Of a stretch of DNA of 64,000 nt, positions 18,485-26,122 are shown piece after piece. The DNA is from Amphritea japonica ATCC BAA-1530 (GTDB lineage Bacteria; Pseudomonadota; Gammaproteobacteria; Pseudomonadales; Balneatricaceae). The notes beneath the pieces were generated by a model, which saw only the letters and a list, made by a program, of their open reading frames with translations, searched no databases and was not told where the DNA came from. The stretch lies in assembly GCF_016592435.1 (NCBI RefSeq), contig NZ_AP014545.1, positions 2,798,693-2,862,692 of the forward strand. Reading direction: 5' to 3'. Within the stretch, counting starts at the first letter, position 1. Each line of letters begins with the position of its first letter. The translations under genes were made by a program, and so were the position numbers.

Positions 18485-18540
18485 CTAGAACGTCACTACG
18501 TGACTTGCTAGTGATTAGACGTCGCTTCGCGACTTGCTAG
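18485..18540. repeat. Tandem short hairpin repeat, REP-like
   Basis: Two neighbouring copies share the pattern TAGA.CGTC.CT.CG.GACTTGCTAG. Each has a five-base stem: GTCAC/GTGAC in the first (18492-18504) and GTCGC/GCGAC in the second (18521-18533). The differing bases compensate, so pairing is kept. A degenerate third piece (GAGCGTCTACGTAACTT) follows at 18544-18560. Confidence 0.7.
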
Positions 18541-18576
18541 AAAGAGCGTCTACGTAACTTACCACCTAAAGAATAT

Positions 18577-18648
18577 CACCACAGAGAACACCGAGGACAC
18601 GGAGAAAGCATCTTCGCTACTCTCTGTGCTCTCTGCGTCTTCAGTGGT
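18577..18648. repeat. Imperfect inverted repeat of the CACAGAG type
   Basis: The left arm starts CACCACAGAGAACACCGAG and the right arm ends CTGCGTCTTCAGTGGT; the arms (about 32 bases each) pair imperfectly around a short loop. Similar ACCACAGAGNNCACAGAG palindromes recur in many bacterial genomes; I recall them as intergenic repeats of unknown function. Confidence 0.7.
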
Positions 18649-18665
18649 AAGCATCTAAAAATGAC

Positions 18666-18682
18666 CGTAGCTTGCTGTTCAA
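18666..18682 (+). repeat. Dispersed 17-base repeat, copy 1
   Basis: CGTAGCTTGCTGTTCAA matches the second copy at 21950-21966 in 16 of 17 positions. Both copies are intergenic. Confidence 0.5.
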
Positions 18683-18902
18683 AACAGCTTATAAGCCGGT
18701 TTCACAGCCCGCTGACTTTCATATTTCTATCAGCAAGCCTCCAACATCCATCTAGAACTGATGTTGGTGATACGTATATCCAGTAAGCAGTTGGAAGCAC
18801 CCCCTACCCGTTATAATCTATAGCGATATACATATATCGAATAATTGAGTAAATCCCCCATCATCGCTATGATCGGTTTAACCTCTGAGCCGGATTATAA
18901 CA

Positions 18903-19835
18903 ATGAAAACTAACCTGCCCCGCTGCCTTACCCTCGCACTCTTCGCGCTTGCCACTCTGATTACAGCTCCCTTGTCAGCAAATCCACTGAAGCTAATCAA
19001 TGTCGCCGATAATGTTTATGCACTCATCGGCCCGATGGAACAGCGGTCACCGACTAATCTCGCCAACAACGCCAACTTCGGCTTTATTGTGTCGGATCAG
19101 GGGGTCTTGCTGATCGACAGCGGGGGTACGCTTGCGGGTGCTAAAGATATCGAGAGCCATATCCGCACTATAACGGACAAACCAGTCACTCTGGTTATCA
19201 ATACCGGTGGGCAGGACCACCGTTGGTTTGGTAATAGCTACTTTTCCGCACGGGGAGCAGACACACTTACATCAATGCAAACCCAGACTGACCAAGCGAC
19301 CCGAGGAGACAATCAGTCCGGCTCAACATCCAGGCTGACCGGCGACAGTTGGCAAGGCACAACACCTCAGCCAGCCCAGCAAGCTATAACAGAAAAACAG
19401 TCAATAACCTTTGGCGTAACTGAAATTCAGATTATCCCGGTCGGCCCCGCACATACCGGCGGAGAAACGCTGGTATGGCTGCCCCAACATAAGATCTTGT
19501 TTAGCGGTGATACAGTCTATCTGGACCGTATGCTCGGCGTTGGAAGCCAATCCCAACACCTCAGTTGGCTCGCTGCCTTTGCCACTATTGAAGCTCTGAA
19601 CCCAACCACTATTGTTCCCGGCCACGGCATGCCAGCCGACCTGAGCAAGGCACAAAAAGAAACCCGTGACTACCTTCAACTGCTGCGTACCGAAGTAGCC
19701 CAGCTTATTGAAGCCGGTGCGGATATGGAAGACGCCACCCTCATCGATCAAAGCGCATACAGCTATCTCAAGGTATATAAATCTCTTCATAAGCGAAATG
19801 CACTGCGAGTTTACGAAGAGATGGAGTGGGAATAA
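18903..19835 (+). CDS. Exported MBL-fold hydrolase with altered metal site
   Basis: This 310-residue protein has a signal peptide (about 1-26, ending LSANP) and a metallo-beta-lactamase fold resembling SoxH/quinoprotein-relay metallohydrolases. The usual HxHxDH motif is replaced by NTGGQDH (100-106), so both first-site histidines are missing. Other ligands are present: Asp105-His106, His184 in GPAHTGGE, Asp203 in FSGDT and His241 in VPGHG. The second metal site is therefore intact while the first is reduced to one His. It is probably periplasmic. The substrate is unknown. The C-terminal 70 residues are helical. It is monocistronic. Confidence 0.85.
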   Translation: MKTNLPRCLTLALFALATLITAPLSANPLKLINVADNVYALIGPMEQRSPTNLANNANFGFIVSDQGVLLIDSGGTLAGAKDIESHIRTITDKPVTLVINTGGQDHRWFGNSYFSARGADTLTSMQTQTDQATRGDNQSGSTSRLTGDSWQGTTPQPAQQAITEKQSITFGVTEIQIIPVGPAHTGGETLVWLPQHKILFSGDTVYLDRMLGVGSQSQHLSWLAAFATIEALNPTTIVPGHGMPADLSKAQKETRDYLQLLRTEVAQLIEAGADMEDATLIDQSAYSYLKVYKSLHKRNALRVYEEMEWE

Positions 19836-20175
19836 GAAAAATAAAAACCGAACGCTGACAAAGAAGAGACACTGAGTCTCTGGAACAACCTACCTTTAAG
19901 CCTTCAGAAGCGCCATTATCGAGGGTGATCAATGCTGGTAATCATTTGATTTGAGACAGCTATCTAAGCTTAATCCTATCTTCCACAATGCTTATTACCC
20001 ATTATAAGAGGTAGTTTATTTGCGGTTTATCTGGAACACCTGTTTTAATGAAACTATACATTAAATAATATGAATAGCTGGTTACCTGAATTCCTTCTTT
20101 ACCTGCAGATGGTGATTCCACTGAATTTGCACCATTAGAAACGGTAAGAGAAGCTATGCTCAATGAGGCTGGTAA
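19836..20175. other. Intergenic region before the PilZ operon
   Basis: About 340 bases without a gene. It presumably contains the promoter of the PilZ-ParA operon; a GAGG ribosome site stands just before its end. No repeat, RNA or operator could be recognised. Confidence 0.4.
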
Positions 20176-20583
20176 ATGGAAAAAATTAGTGATGACTCCA
20201 TAGAGCTCGAGGAGATCCCCAGTGACTCTGAGTCGGAGCAAGTAATACGTAAATCATATCGTTTACCGGTTAAGAACAGAGAACAGTTCTTTCTTAAGCT
20301 AGAAGACAACTGCTTCCCGTTAATTGATATCAGCGATAGTGGCATCTGTGTTGAAGTGAGTGCGGATACTGAGTTTCCCCAGGATGCAATTTTATCCGGG
20401 TGTAAGCTTGTTCTGGGTGATAACAGCTTTGATAACCTTGTCGGTGAGATTGTTCATATATCGGTCGATGGGGAAGGAAACTGGATTAGTGGTATCCAGT
20501 GGACTGCAATCGATGATGATATTCAATCAGAACTAAACGCGACACTCACACTGCTTCGGAGAGAGTTTTTTGAAAATGCCTGA
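20176..20583 (+). CDS. PilZ domain protein
   Basis: This 135-residue protein is built around one PilZ domain, the cyclic di-GMP receptor fold. The second binding motif, D-x-S-x-x-G, is present as DISDSG near residue 53. The first (RxxxR) is degenerate: YRLPVKNR near residue 31 gives R-x-x-x-K. Ligand binding is thus plausible but not certain. The N-terminal 25 residues are acidic and Ser-rich. It is the first gene of a three-gene operon; its 3' end overlaps the next gene by eight bases. The link to a ParA-type ATPase suggests a role in positioning a surface or signalling machine, which is inference. Confidence 0.85.
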   Translation: MEKISDDSIELEEIPSDSESEQVIRKSYRLPVKNREQFFLKLEDNCFPLIDISDSGICVEVSADTEFPQDAILSGCKLVLGDNSFDNLVGEIVHISVDGEGNWISGIQWTAIDDDIQSELNATLTLLRREFFENA

Positions 20584-20899
20584 TAACGACAATCTCGACA
20601 TCATGGGTTTGTTACTAAGTGAAGATGTGAGCGATGACATTGACGAGCTGGAGCAACTCAATGATCTGATTTTCTGTGATAAAGAGAATCTGCCGATGGA
20701 CAATGCAGATACGGAAACAGATCAGGGCAAGCTCATATGGCAAACGGAAAATGATAAGTTTGCCGTTCATGTTTGGAAAATCAACGGGAAAGTCAGCCTG
20801 AAATTTATCACTAAATCTCACTCTGAATACTCGGTAGAAAGGCTGGCAAAGGTTGCACTAAAAGCGATCCTGGAAGATCTAGAGAAGGCTAAACCATGA
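20576..20899 (+). CDS. Small acidic protein of unknown function
   Basis: This 107-residue protein is not recognised. The first half is very acidic (many Asp/Glu from residue 3 to 55). The second half looks like a small alpha/beta unit, with WQTENDKFAVHVWKINGK and VSLKFITKSH followed by a helix. It overlaps the PilZ gene upstream and the ParA gene downstream (four bases), so it is translationally coupled to both and is probably part of the same complex or pathway. ATG 20576 is chosen; a TTG at 20570 is possible. No signal peptide or membrane segment. Confidence 0.8.
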   Translation: MPDNDNLDIMGLLLSEDVSDDIDELEQLNDLIFCDKENLPMDNADTETDQGKLIWQTENDKFAVHVWKINGKVSLKFITKSHSEYSVERLAKVALKAILEDLEKAKP

Positions 20900-21921
20900 C
20901 TATTATCGTTTGCCCAAAATGCGCTAAAAAACATCGTGCCGATACCAGTAAGGTTGCAGCCAAGAAGAAATTTCTGGTGCGCTGTAAAGCCTGTGAACAT
21001 AAATTTGTTTTCAGTCTTGATGACTCTCAAATAACGCAGCCCGTAACACAACCCGTTTTGAAGCCTGCCATTCATGAGCAGCCTGCAACTCAGATAGAGA
21101 CTCCAGCCTCAACCCTGGGCATGAAAACTCCACGTAAAATCTGTGTCACACTCAGTAAAGGTGGCGTCGGTAAAACCACTACCGCCGTTAACCTGAGTGC
21201 CGGACTGGCGATGTCAGGCTACAAGGTTTTACTGATCGACACCGATACTCAAGGGCAATCCTCTTTTCTCTTAGGTAAAAAGCCGCCGGCTGGCCTGACT
21301 GAATTATTGACCGGAGAGCTCCCCCCTGCAGAAACTATAATTGAAGCCAGACCTAATCTTGATCTGCTCGGCGGAGGCCGTTCACTGGCGGGCGCTAAGC
21401 GTATTATTGATAAACGAAGTTTCGGCTCTGAATGGACCCTTTCGGAAGCGCTGGAGAAGATCGATAAAGGCTATGACTATGTCATTATAGACACTTCACC
21501 AGGCTGGGATCAGTTAACCGTCAACGTCCTTTTTTACGCCGATGAGATTCTTACCCCTGTATCCCTGGAAGTATTATCTCTGCATGGACTGGCAGAATTT
21601 ATCAAAAATCTTCATGCCATTAAGCGCTATAAAGAGATCGATCTTAAATACATTTTGCCAACATTTCTGGATACCCGGGTCGAGCAGCCTAAGGATATAT
21701 ACAGAAAATTACAGACTATTTATGGTGATAATGTCTGCACACCTGTGCGTTATGATGAAGAGCTCAGCAAGATCCCTTCCCATGGTAAAACAATTTTTGA
21801 ATTTCACCCTGATGGGGATGCCGCAGCGGATTATGGTGCATTAGTCAGAACTATCACCGGGAATAAGAATCTACTACTGGGCGCGCCCACTAACCCCATT
21901 GGTACTCCAGAGGTTAGTTAA
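20896..21921 (+). CDS. ParA/MinD-type ATPase with N-terminal zinc ribbon
   Basis: This 341-residue protein starts with an MJ0042-type zinc ribbon (CPKCAKKH near 6-13 and CKACEHKF near 34-41). A Pro/Gln/Thr-rich linker to about residue 72 and a ParA-family ATPase domain follow. The deviant Walker A is SKGGVGKTT, with both lysines; the switch regions read LIDTDTQGQSS and VIIDTSPGWD. Unlike plasmid ParA there is no ParB gene beside it and no HTH. Orphan ParA/MinD proteins usually position chemosensory arrays, pili or flagella. The operon with PilZ and a small protein, and the chemoreceptor gene next door, fit such a role, but this is inference. Confidence 0.9.
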   Translation: MTIIVCPKCAKKHRADTSKVAAKKKFLVRCKACEHKFVFSLDDSQITQPVTQPVLKPAIHEQPATQIETPASTLGMKTPRKICVTLSKGGVGKTTTAVNLSAGLAMSGYKVLLIDTDTQGQSSFLLGKKPPAGLTELLTGELPPAETIIEARPNLDLLGGGRSLAGAKRIIDKRSFGSEWTLSEALEKIDKGYDYVIIDTSPGWDQLTVNVLFYADEILTPVSLEVLSLHGLAEFIKNLHAIKRYKEIDLKYILPTFLDTRVEQPKDIYRKLQTIYGDNVCTPVRYDEELSKIPSHGKTIFEFHPDGDAAADYGALVRTITGNKNLLLGAPTNPIGTPEVS

Positions 21922-21924
21922 TAA

Positions 21925-22080
21925 AGCAACGCCTCGTCCTGGAGGAGAACGTAGCTTGCTGTCCAAGCGCCGCCCCCTGCTGATCCGTAGCTCATATAAA
22001 CGCTCAGGCATAGCAACGATTCAAGTTGCACGCTTGGAGAAACCTCGTCTCAGAAAACACTGAGCTCACAAACAAACAGC
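21925..22080. other. Structured spacer between convergent parA-like and MCP genes
   Basis: The spacer contains the second CGTAGCTTGCTGT copy (21950-21966). An eight-base inverted repeat TCCAAGCG / CGCTTGGA (21962-21969 with 22031-22038) brackets about 60 bases, and a small stem CTCAG/CTGAG lies near 22050-22065. No T-run marks a clean terminator. Confidence 0.4.
21950..21966 (+). repeat. Dispersed 17-base repeat, copy 2
   Basis: CGTAGCTTGCTGTCCAA; differs at one base from the copy at 18666-18682. Confidence 0.5.
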
Positions 22081-22087
22081 TTCTTTC

Positions 22088-24076
22088 TCAACTGATTTTG
22101 AAGGATCCTGATAAGGACTGTAGTTTACTAGCCAGCTCAGCTTGCTCTTGAGCAGCTGAAACAATCTGACTCCCACCCTCAATACCATGAACAGCAAGTA
22201 CGCTAATGTTCTTTGTATTTTCTGCCATTTCACTCGCAACTGAAACCTGTTCTTCGGCGGCGGTAGCAATTTGAAGGCACATATTACTAATGAGGGTTGT
22301 TTGCTCTTGAATAATAACCAGTTTTTGTTCAATAAGGTGAGTTTGATCGACCGAGTCTTCTGCGTCTTTCGCACACATTTCCATAGTCGTTGATACCACT
22401 TCAGCACTGCTTTGGAAATTACCCACTATTCTCTCAATATCTGAAGTAGAACGCTGAGTCCTTTGTGCAAGAGAGCGAACTTCATCTGCAACCACAGCAA
22501 ACCCACGCCCTTGTTCACCCGCCCTGGCCGCTTCGATAGCAGCGTTCAAAGCCAATAAATTAGTTTGTTCAGCCACACTCTTAATCACATCAACAACTGC
22601 AGAAATTTCACTGCTATCGTTTTTTAACTGGACAATGGCACCACTGGCTTTTTCCATAACGCTTGCCAGACGATTTATACTTTCGACAGTTCCTGTAATT
22701 AGTTTCACGCCATCACTGGTAAGGTGATCAACATGACTCGCCGCTTCAGAGGTTGTCATAGTACTCGTAGCAACTTCATGAGCGGTTGCAGACATTTCCT
22801 CTGTTGCACTAGCAACCAGCACCGTTTCATCACGCTGACGATCAAGGCTTTGCAAATTATTCTCAACAGTTGTCGACGTTTCTTCAGCTACAGCAGCCAG
22901 CTGCATACTTCCTTTATCTATATCCTTAATAGCCCCTTCGAATGTCGTCATCATGCCGTTAAAATGCTCAGCACTATTACCTAACTCATCATGTGTAATA
23001 ATGTCTGCACGAACAGATAAATTCTTGGTTTTCCCTGCTTTATCAATAGCACTAACAAGGGTCTTTAATTGTGAAGTTAGTAGCTTAACCGTATACCCAG
23101 CCATACCGAGAACCAGGAAAATTGCAATCAGAGTAGCGCTGACAGAATTGATAATTGAACTATTTGCTGAAGATTTCTGAGCAGCTGTCAGCTGTAACAG
23201 GTCTTTTGATAGCCTGTCTTCTACCTTTTTTAATTGATCAATTCGTTCTGTCGCCCGCTGAAACCAGTTTGCGGCATCAATACCAAAACCACCTATAGCA
23301 GCATACTCCAGCGCAACTTTTCGCATACTCTCTACCTGTTTTACGGCATTGTGGTTCATGCTATCGGTATAGAACTGCTGCTGTTCAGACGTTGCGGTTA
23401 TGAAGAAATTACTTAAATAAGTAGACTGCTCGGTAACCAACTGGATGAATCGCGGATACATTCCGGGTGCAAACTGGTTTGTTACAAAGGTTCCACTCAG
23501 AACGGCTCTTTCTATACCCGCCCGTTCTTTTCCTTGCAAGAAGTTATAATAAGCCTGTAATTGATTTGCCAGCATTCCATTTTCAGCTAAACCTGCCACC
23601 CTGGAACTAACCGAGAGCAAAAGCCCGTTAAGCTTAGTGTAATAACCTAAGGCTTCTTTTAATGTTATCTCCTGATTATCAACCCTGCTCCGAATACTCT
23701 GTAATCGAGCTAACTGACCATCAATACCTCTTAAAATTGTCACGATATCATCGCTATCAGACGAAGCCTGAAGAAAGCTGCGCCTTGAAGTGGAAACCTT
23801 GTTGGTTTTTCCCCTCTGATCACGAAGAAGCGCACCAAACTTAACGCCTTTCGAGCCAAGAAAGCCGGCCGTAATTCCACGCTCTTTCTGGAGCTCATGC
23901 ACCAGCAGACTGTTTTGAGCACTCAGCTTAACCAGAGGCTCGATAGATACAGCACTCGCCCTCTGATTAGACTGCTCGATAATATTCATACTGGCAAAAG
24001 CAATCAGACCAAGCAAAGCAGGTAATAGGATCAATAATATTTTCTGCTTGAACGATAAACGCTTAATGAAGCTCAT
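22088..24076 (-). CDS. Methyl-accepting chemotaxis protein with NIT sensor domain
   Basis: This 662-residue chemoreceptor has an N-terminal membrane helix (about 12-32) and a periplasmic NIT (nitrate/nitrite-sensing type) domain, recognisable by [21 protein letters not shown] near 57-77. A second membrane helix (about 308-333), a HAMP linker and a cytoplasmic signalling hairpin follow. The hairpin tip includes [19 protein letters not shown] and [15 protein letters not shown] domains are proposed to respond to nitrate or nitrite, but this particular ligand is not shown. No che genes are nearby. It is convergent with the PilZ-ParA operon. There is no C-terminal CheR-binding pentapeptide. Confidence 0.92.
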   Translation of the reverse strand: MSFIKRLSFKQKILLILLPALLGLIAFASMNIIEQSNQRASAVSIEPLVKLSAQNSLLVHELQKERGITAGFLGSKGVKFGALLRDQRGKTNKVSTSRRSFLQASSDSDDIVTILRGIDGQLARLQSIRSRVDNQEITLKEALGYYTKLNGLLLSVSSRVAGLAENGMLANQLQAYYNFLQGKERAGIERAVLSGTFVTNQFAPGMYPRFIQLVTEQSTYLSNFFITATSEQQQFYTDSMNHNAVKQVESMRKVALEYAAIGGFGIDAANWFQRATERIDQLKKVEDRLSKDLLQLTAAQKSSANSSIINSVSATLIAIFLVLGMAGYTVKLLTSQLKTLVSAIDKAGKTKNLSVRADIITHDELGNSAEHFNGMMTTFEGAIKDIDKGSMQLAAVAEETSTTVENNLQSLDRQRDETVLVASATEEMSATAHEVATSTMTTSEAASHVDHLTSDGVKLITGTVESINRLASVMEKASGAIVQLKNDSSEISAVVDVIKSVAEQTNLLALNAAIEAARAGEQGRGFAVVADEVRSLAQRTQRSTSDIERIVGNFQSSAEVVSTTMEMCAKDAEDSVDQTHLIEQKLVIIQEQTTLISNMCLQIATAAEEQVSVASEMAENTKNISVLAVHGIEGGSQIVSAAQEQAELASKLQSLSGSFKIS

Positions 24077-24446
24077 AACTTATTTCCATTTAATTTAGAA
24101 CTTTAGTAGGCCAAACAATAGACGGCTTAGCAAGATTTTAACGTGCCAGAATGACATAACTGCCAAATTAACTTCGCGCATTAGGAAAACTACGCTCTGA
24201 ATAATTTAAATACAAAAAAACGCCCCCTAAGGCGCGTTAACTTTTCACACATTAGGGCACTGACCTATTCTCAGGTTGCCCTAATCGCAAGCAAGTTACG
24301 AAATAGAGTCTGCCTATAAACAGCACCCAGCCTATCGAACGACGAAAGCACTTATCGACCGTCTAAACCAAAAACGGAGCCAATAGGCTCCGTTGTTTAG
24401 TCTGAAAAACTATGCGCGCAGATTAAGCTAGCACAATAGTTTTCAA
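24077..24446. other. Intergenic region with terminator(s)
   Basis: About 370 bases between the ETF-QO gene and the MCP gene, both on the minus strand. It contains the ETF-QO terminator (24369-24396). A second, weaker stem lies near 24219-24238 with a T-run in the minus direction. The MCP promoter should lie between that stem and 24077. Confidence 0.5.
24369..24396 (-). terminator. Terminator after the ETF-QO gene
   Basis: Perfect nine-base stem AACGGAGCC / GGCTCCGTT (24373-24381 with 24386-24394) with a four-base loop. Read on the minus strand it is followed by a short T-run. Confidence 0.85.
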
Positions 24447-26096
24447 TTACATATTTGGATAGTTTGGTCCACCGCCACCTTCAGGCGCAACCCAGGTAAT
24501 ATTCTGAGCAGGATCTTTAATATCACAGGTTTTACAGTGTACACAGTTCTGAGAGTTGATCTGGAAGACTTTCTCTCCCGCATCGTTCTCCAGCACTTCG
24601 TATACGCCCGCAGGACAATAGCGCTGAGCGGGCTCGTCGAACTTTGGTAGATTCTGGCCTAGCGGTATGCTGCTGTCAGTCAATTTAAGATGACAAGGCT
24701 GACTCTCTTCATGGTTAGTGTTTGAAATAAACACAGAAGAAGGCTTATCAAAACTCAGTACACCATCCGGTTTTGCATAGTTAATCACATCGCATTCGCT
24801 AGCCGGTTTCATTTGGGCGTAGTCTGGATTGTTATCACGGATAGTGAACGGCAGGCTGAAGATATTCTGATCAACAAAGTTCAGGGCACCACCGATGATA
24901 GTGCCATATTTATGTAGAGCCGGACCGAAGTTACGGCTCTTATACAGCTCTTCGTAAACCCATGACTCTTTGAAGTTATCGGTATAAGCAGTCAGATCAT
25001 TGCCGCCTTCATCACCACTGCTCAGCGCAGCAAACAAGGTTTCTGCAGCCACCATACCGGACTTCATCGCGGTGTGGGTACCTTTGATCTTGGCAAAGTT
25101 CAATGTACCGGCATCACAGCCTAGTATCAGAGCGCCAGGCATTGTCATTTTAGGCAAAGCGTTAAAACCACCTTTAGTGATCGCACGCGCACCGTAAGAC
25201 ACACGTTTGCCGCCTTCCAGATATTGGGAAATCAAAGGGTGATGTTTCATCCGCTGGAACTCATCGAATGGGCTCAGGTGTGGATTATCGTAGTTAAGAT
25301 CAGTGATCAGACCAACAACAACCTGATTATCTTCCGCATGGTAAAGGAAGAAACCACCACTCGCACCGGCTTCGCTCAGAGGCCAGCCCGCACCGTGTAA
25401 CACCAGACCCGGCTGGTGCTTATCGGCAGGGATATCCCACAACTCTTTAATACCGACGCCATAGTGCTGGGCATCCGCATCTTTATCAAGCTCAAACTTA
25501 GCCTGCAGCTCTTTACCCAGGTGACCACGACAGCCCTCAGTAAAGATAGTGTATTTAGCTAACAGATCCATACCCGGCATATAGGTATCTTTCTGTTCAC
25601 CACTTTCATCCAGACCCATGTCACCGGTACCGATACCCGCAACCCGGCCGTCATCGCCGTAGATAATATGGGAAGCAGGGAACCCCGGGAAGATTTCAAC
25701 ACCCAGTTGTTCTGCCTGCTCACCTAACCAACGGCACAGGTTACCCACACTGGCAACGTAGTTACCGTGGTTGTGCATGGTTTTAGGGACTAAGCCATTA
25801 GGAATTTTGGTCGCTTTCTCTCCGCTTTTCAGCAGGTAGATCTGATCCTCTGTGACTTCGGTCTTGAGGGGTGCACCCTGCTCTTTCCACTCAGGAAATA
25901 GCTCATCCAACGCACGGGGCTCAACCACTGCACCAGAAAGGATGTGGCCGCCAACCTCAGCAGACTTCTCAACCACACAGACCATCAGCTCCTGATCCGC
26001 TTCGTTCGCCTGTTGCATCAGGCGGCAAGCGGTAGACAGGCCGGCCGGGCCGGCACCGACGATCACTACATCAAATTCCATCGACTCTCTTTGCAT
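24447..26096 (-). CDS. Electron transfer flavoprotein-ubiquinone oxidoreductase
   Basis: ETF-QO takes electrons from reduced ETF and passes them to ubiquinone at the inner membrane. The protein has 549 residues, as usual. FAD is bound by VVIVGAGPAGLS near the N-terminus. A C-terminal 4Fe-4S site reads CVHCKTCDIKDP, plus an upstream Cys in YCPAGVYE. The start MQRESMEFD matches the MEREYMEFD opening of pseudomonad homologues, so 26096 is kept; ATG 26081 is possible. It follows the acyl-CoA dehydrogenase gene by 26 bases and is clearly co-transcribed, giving a complete route from acyl-CoA to quinone together with ETF alpha and beta. Confidence 0.95.
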   Translation of the reverse strand: MQRESMEFDVVIVGAGPAGLSTACRLMQQANEADQELMVCVVEKSAEVGGHILSGAVVEPRALDELFPEWKEQGAPLKTEVTEDQIYLLKSGEKATKIPNGLVPKTMHNHGNYVASVGNLCRWLGEQAEQLGVEIFPGFPASHIIYGDDGRVAGIGTGDMGLDESGEQKDTYMPGMDLLAKYTIFTEGCRGHLGKELQAKFELDKDADAQHYGVGIKELWDIPADKHQPGLVLHGAGWPLSEAGASGGFFLYHAEDNQVVVGLITDLNYDNPHLSPFDEFQRMKHHPLISQYLEGGKRVSYGARAITKGGFNALPKMTMPGALILGCDAGTLNFAKIKGTHTAMKSGMVAAETLFAALSSGDEGGNDLTAYTDNFKESWVYEELYKSRNFGPALHKYGTIIGGALNFVDQNIFSLPFTIRDNNPDYAQMKPASECDVINYAKPDGVLSFDKPSSVFISNTNHEESQPCHLKLTDSSIPLGQNLPKFDEPAQRYCPAGVYEVLENDAGEKVFQINSQNCVHCKTCDIKDPAQNITWVAPEGGGGPNYPNM

Positions 26097-26122
26097 TGTT
26101 CTTTTATCCTCGGTTACCGGTA

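Larger units (their letters stand above)
18476..18902. other. Repeat-rich intergenic region
   Basis: This 427-base spacer lies between the LLM oxygenase and the MBL-fold gene. It holds three kinds of repeat described separately (18485-18540, 18577-18648, 18666-18682), then AT-rich sequence with the presumed promoter of the MBL gene. No coding frame is convincing here. Confidence 0.6.

Noticed and set aside
18485-18560. Possible CRISPR-like direct repeats
   Set aside because: Only two and a half units with almost no spacer between them; the units are hairpins that covary, and no cas gene is present.
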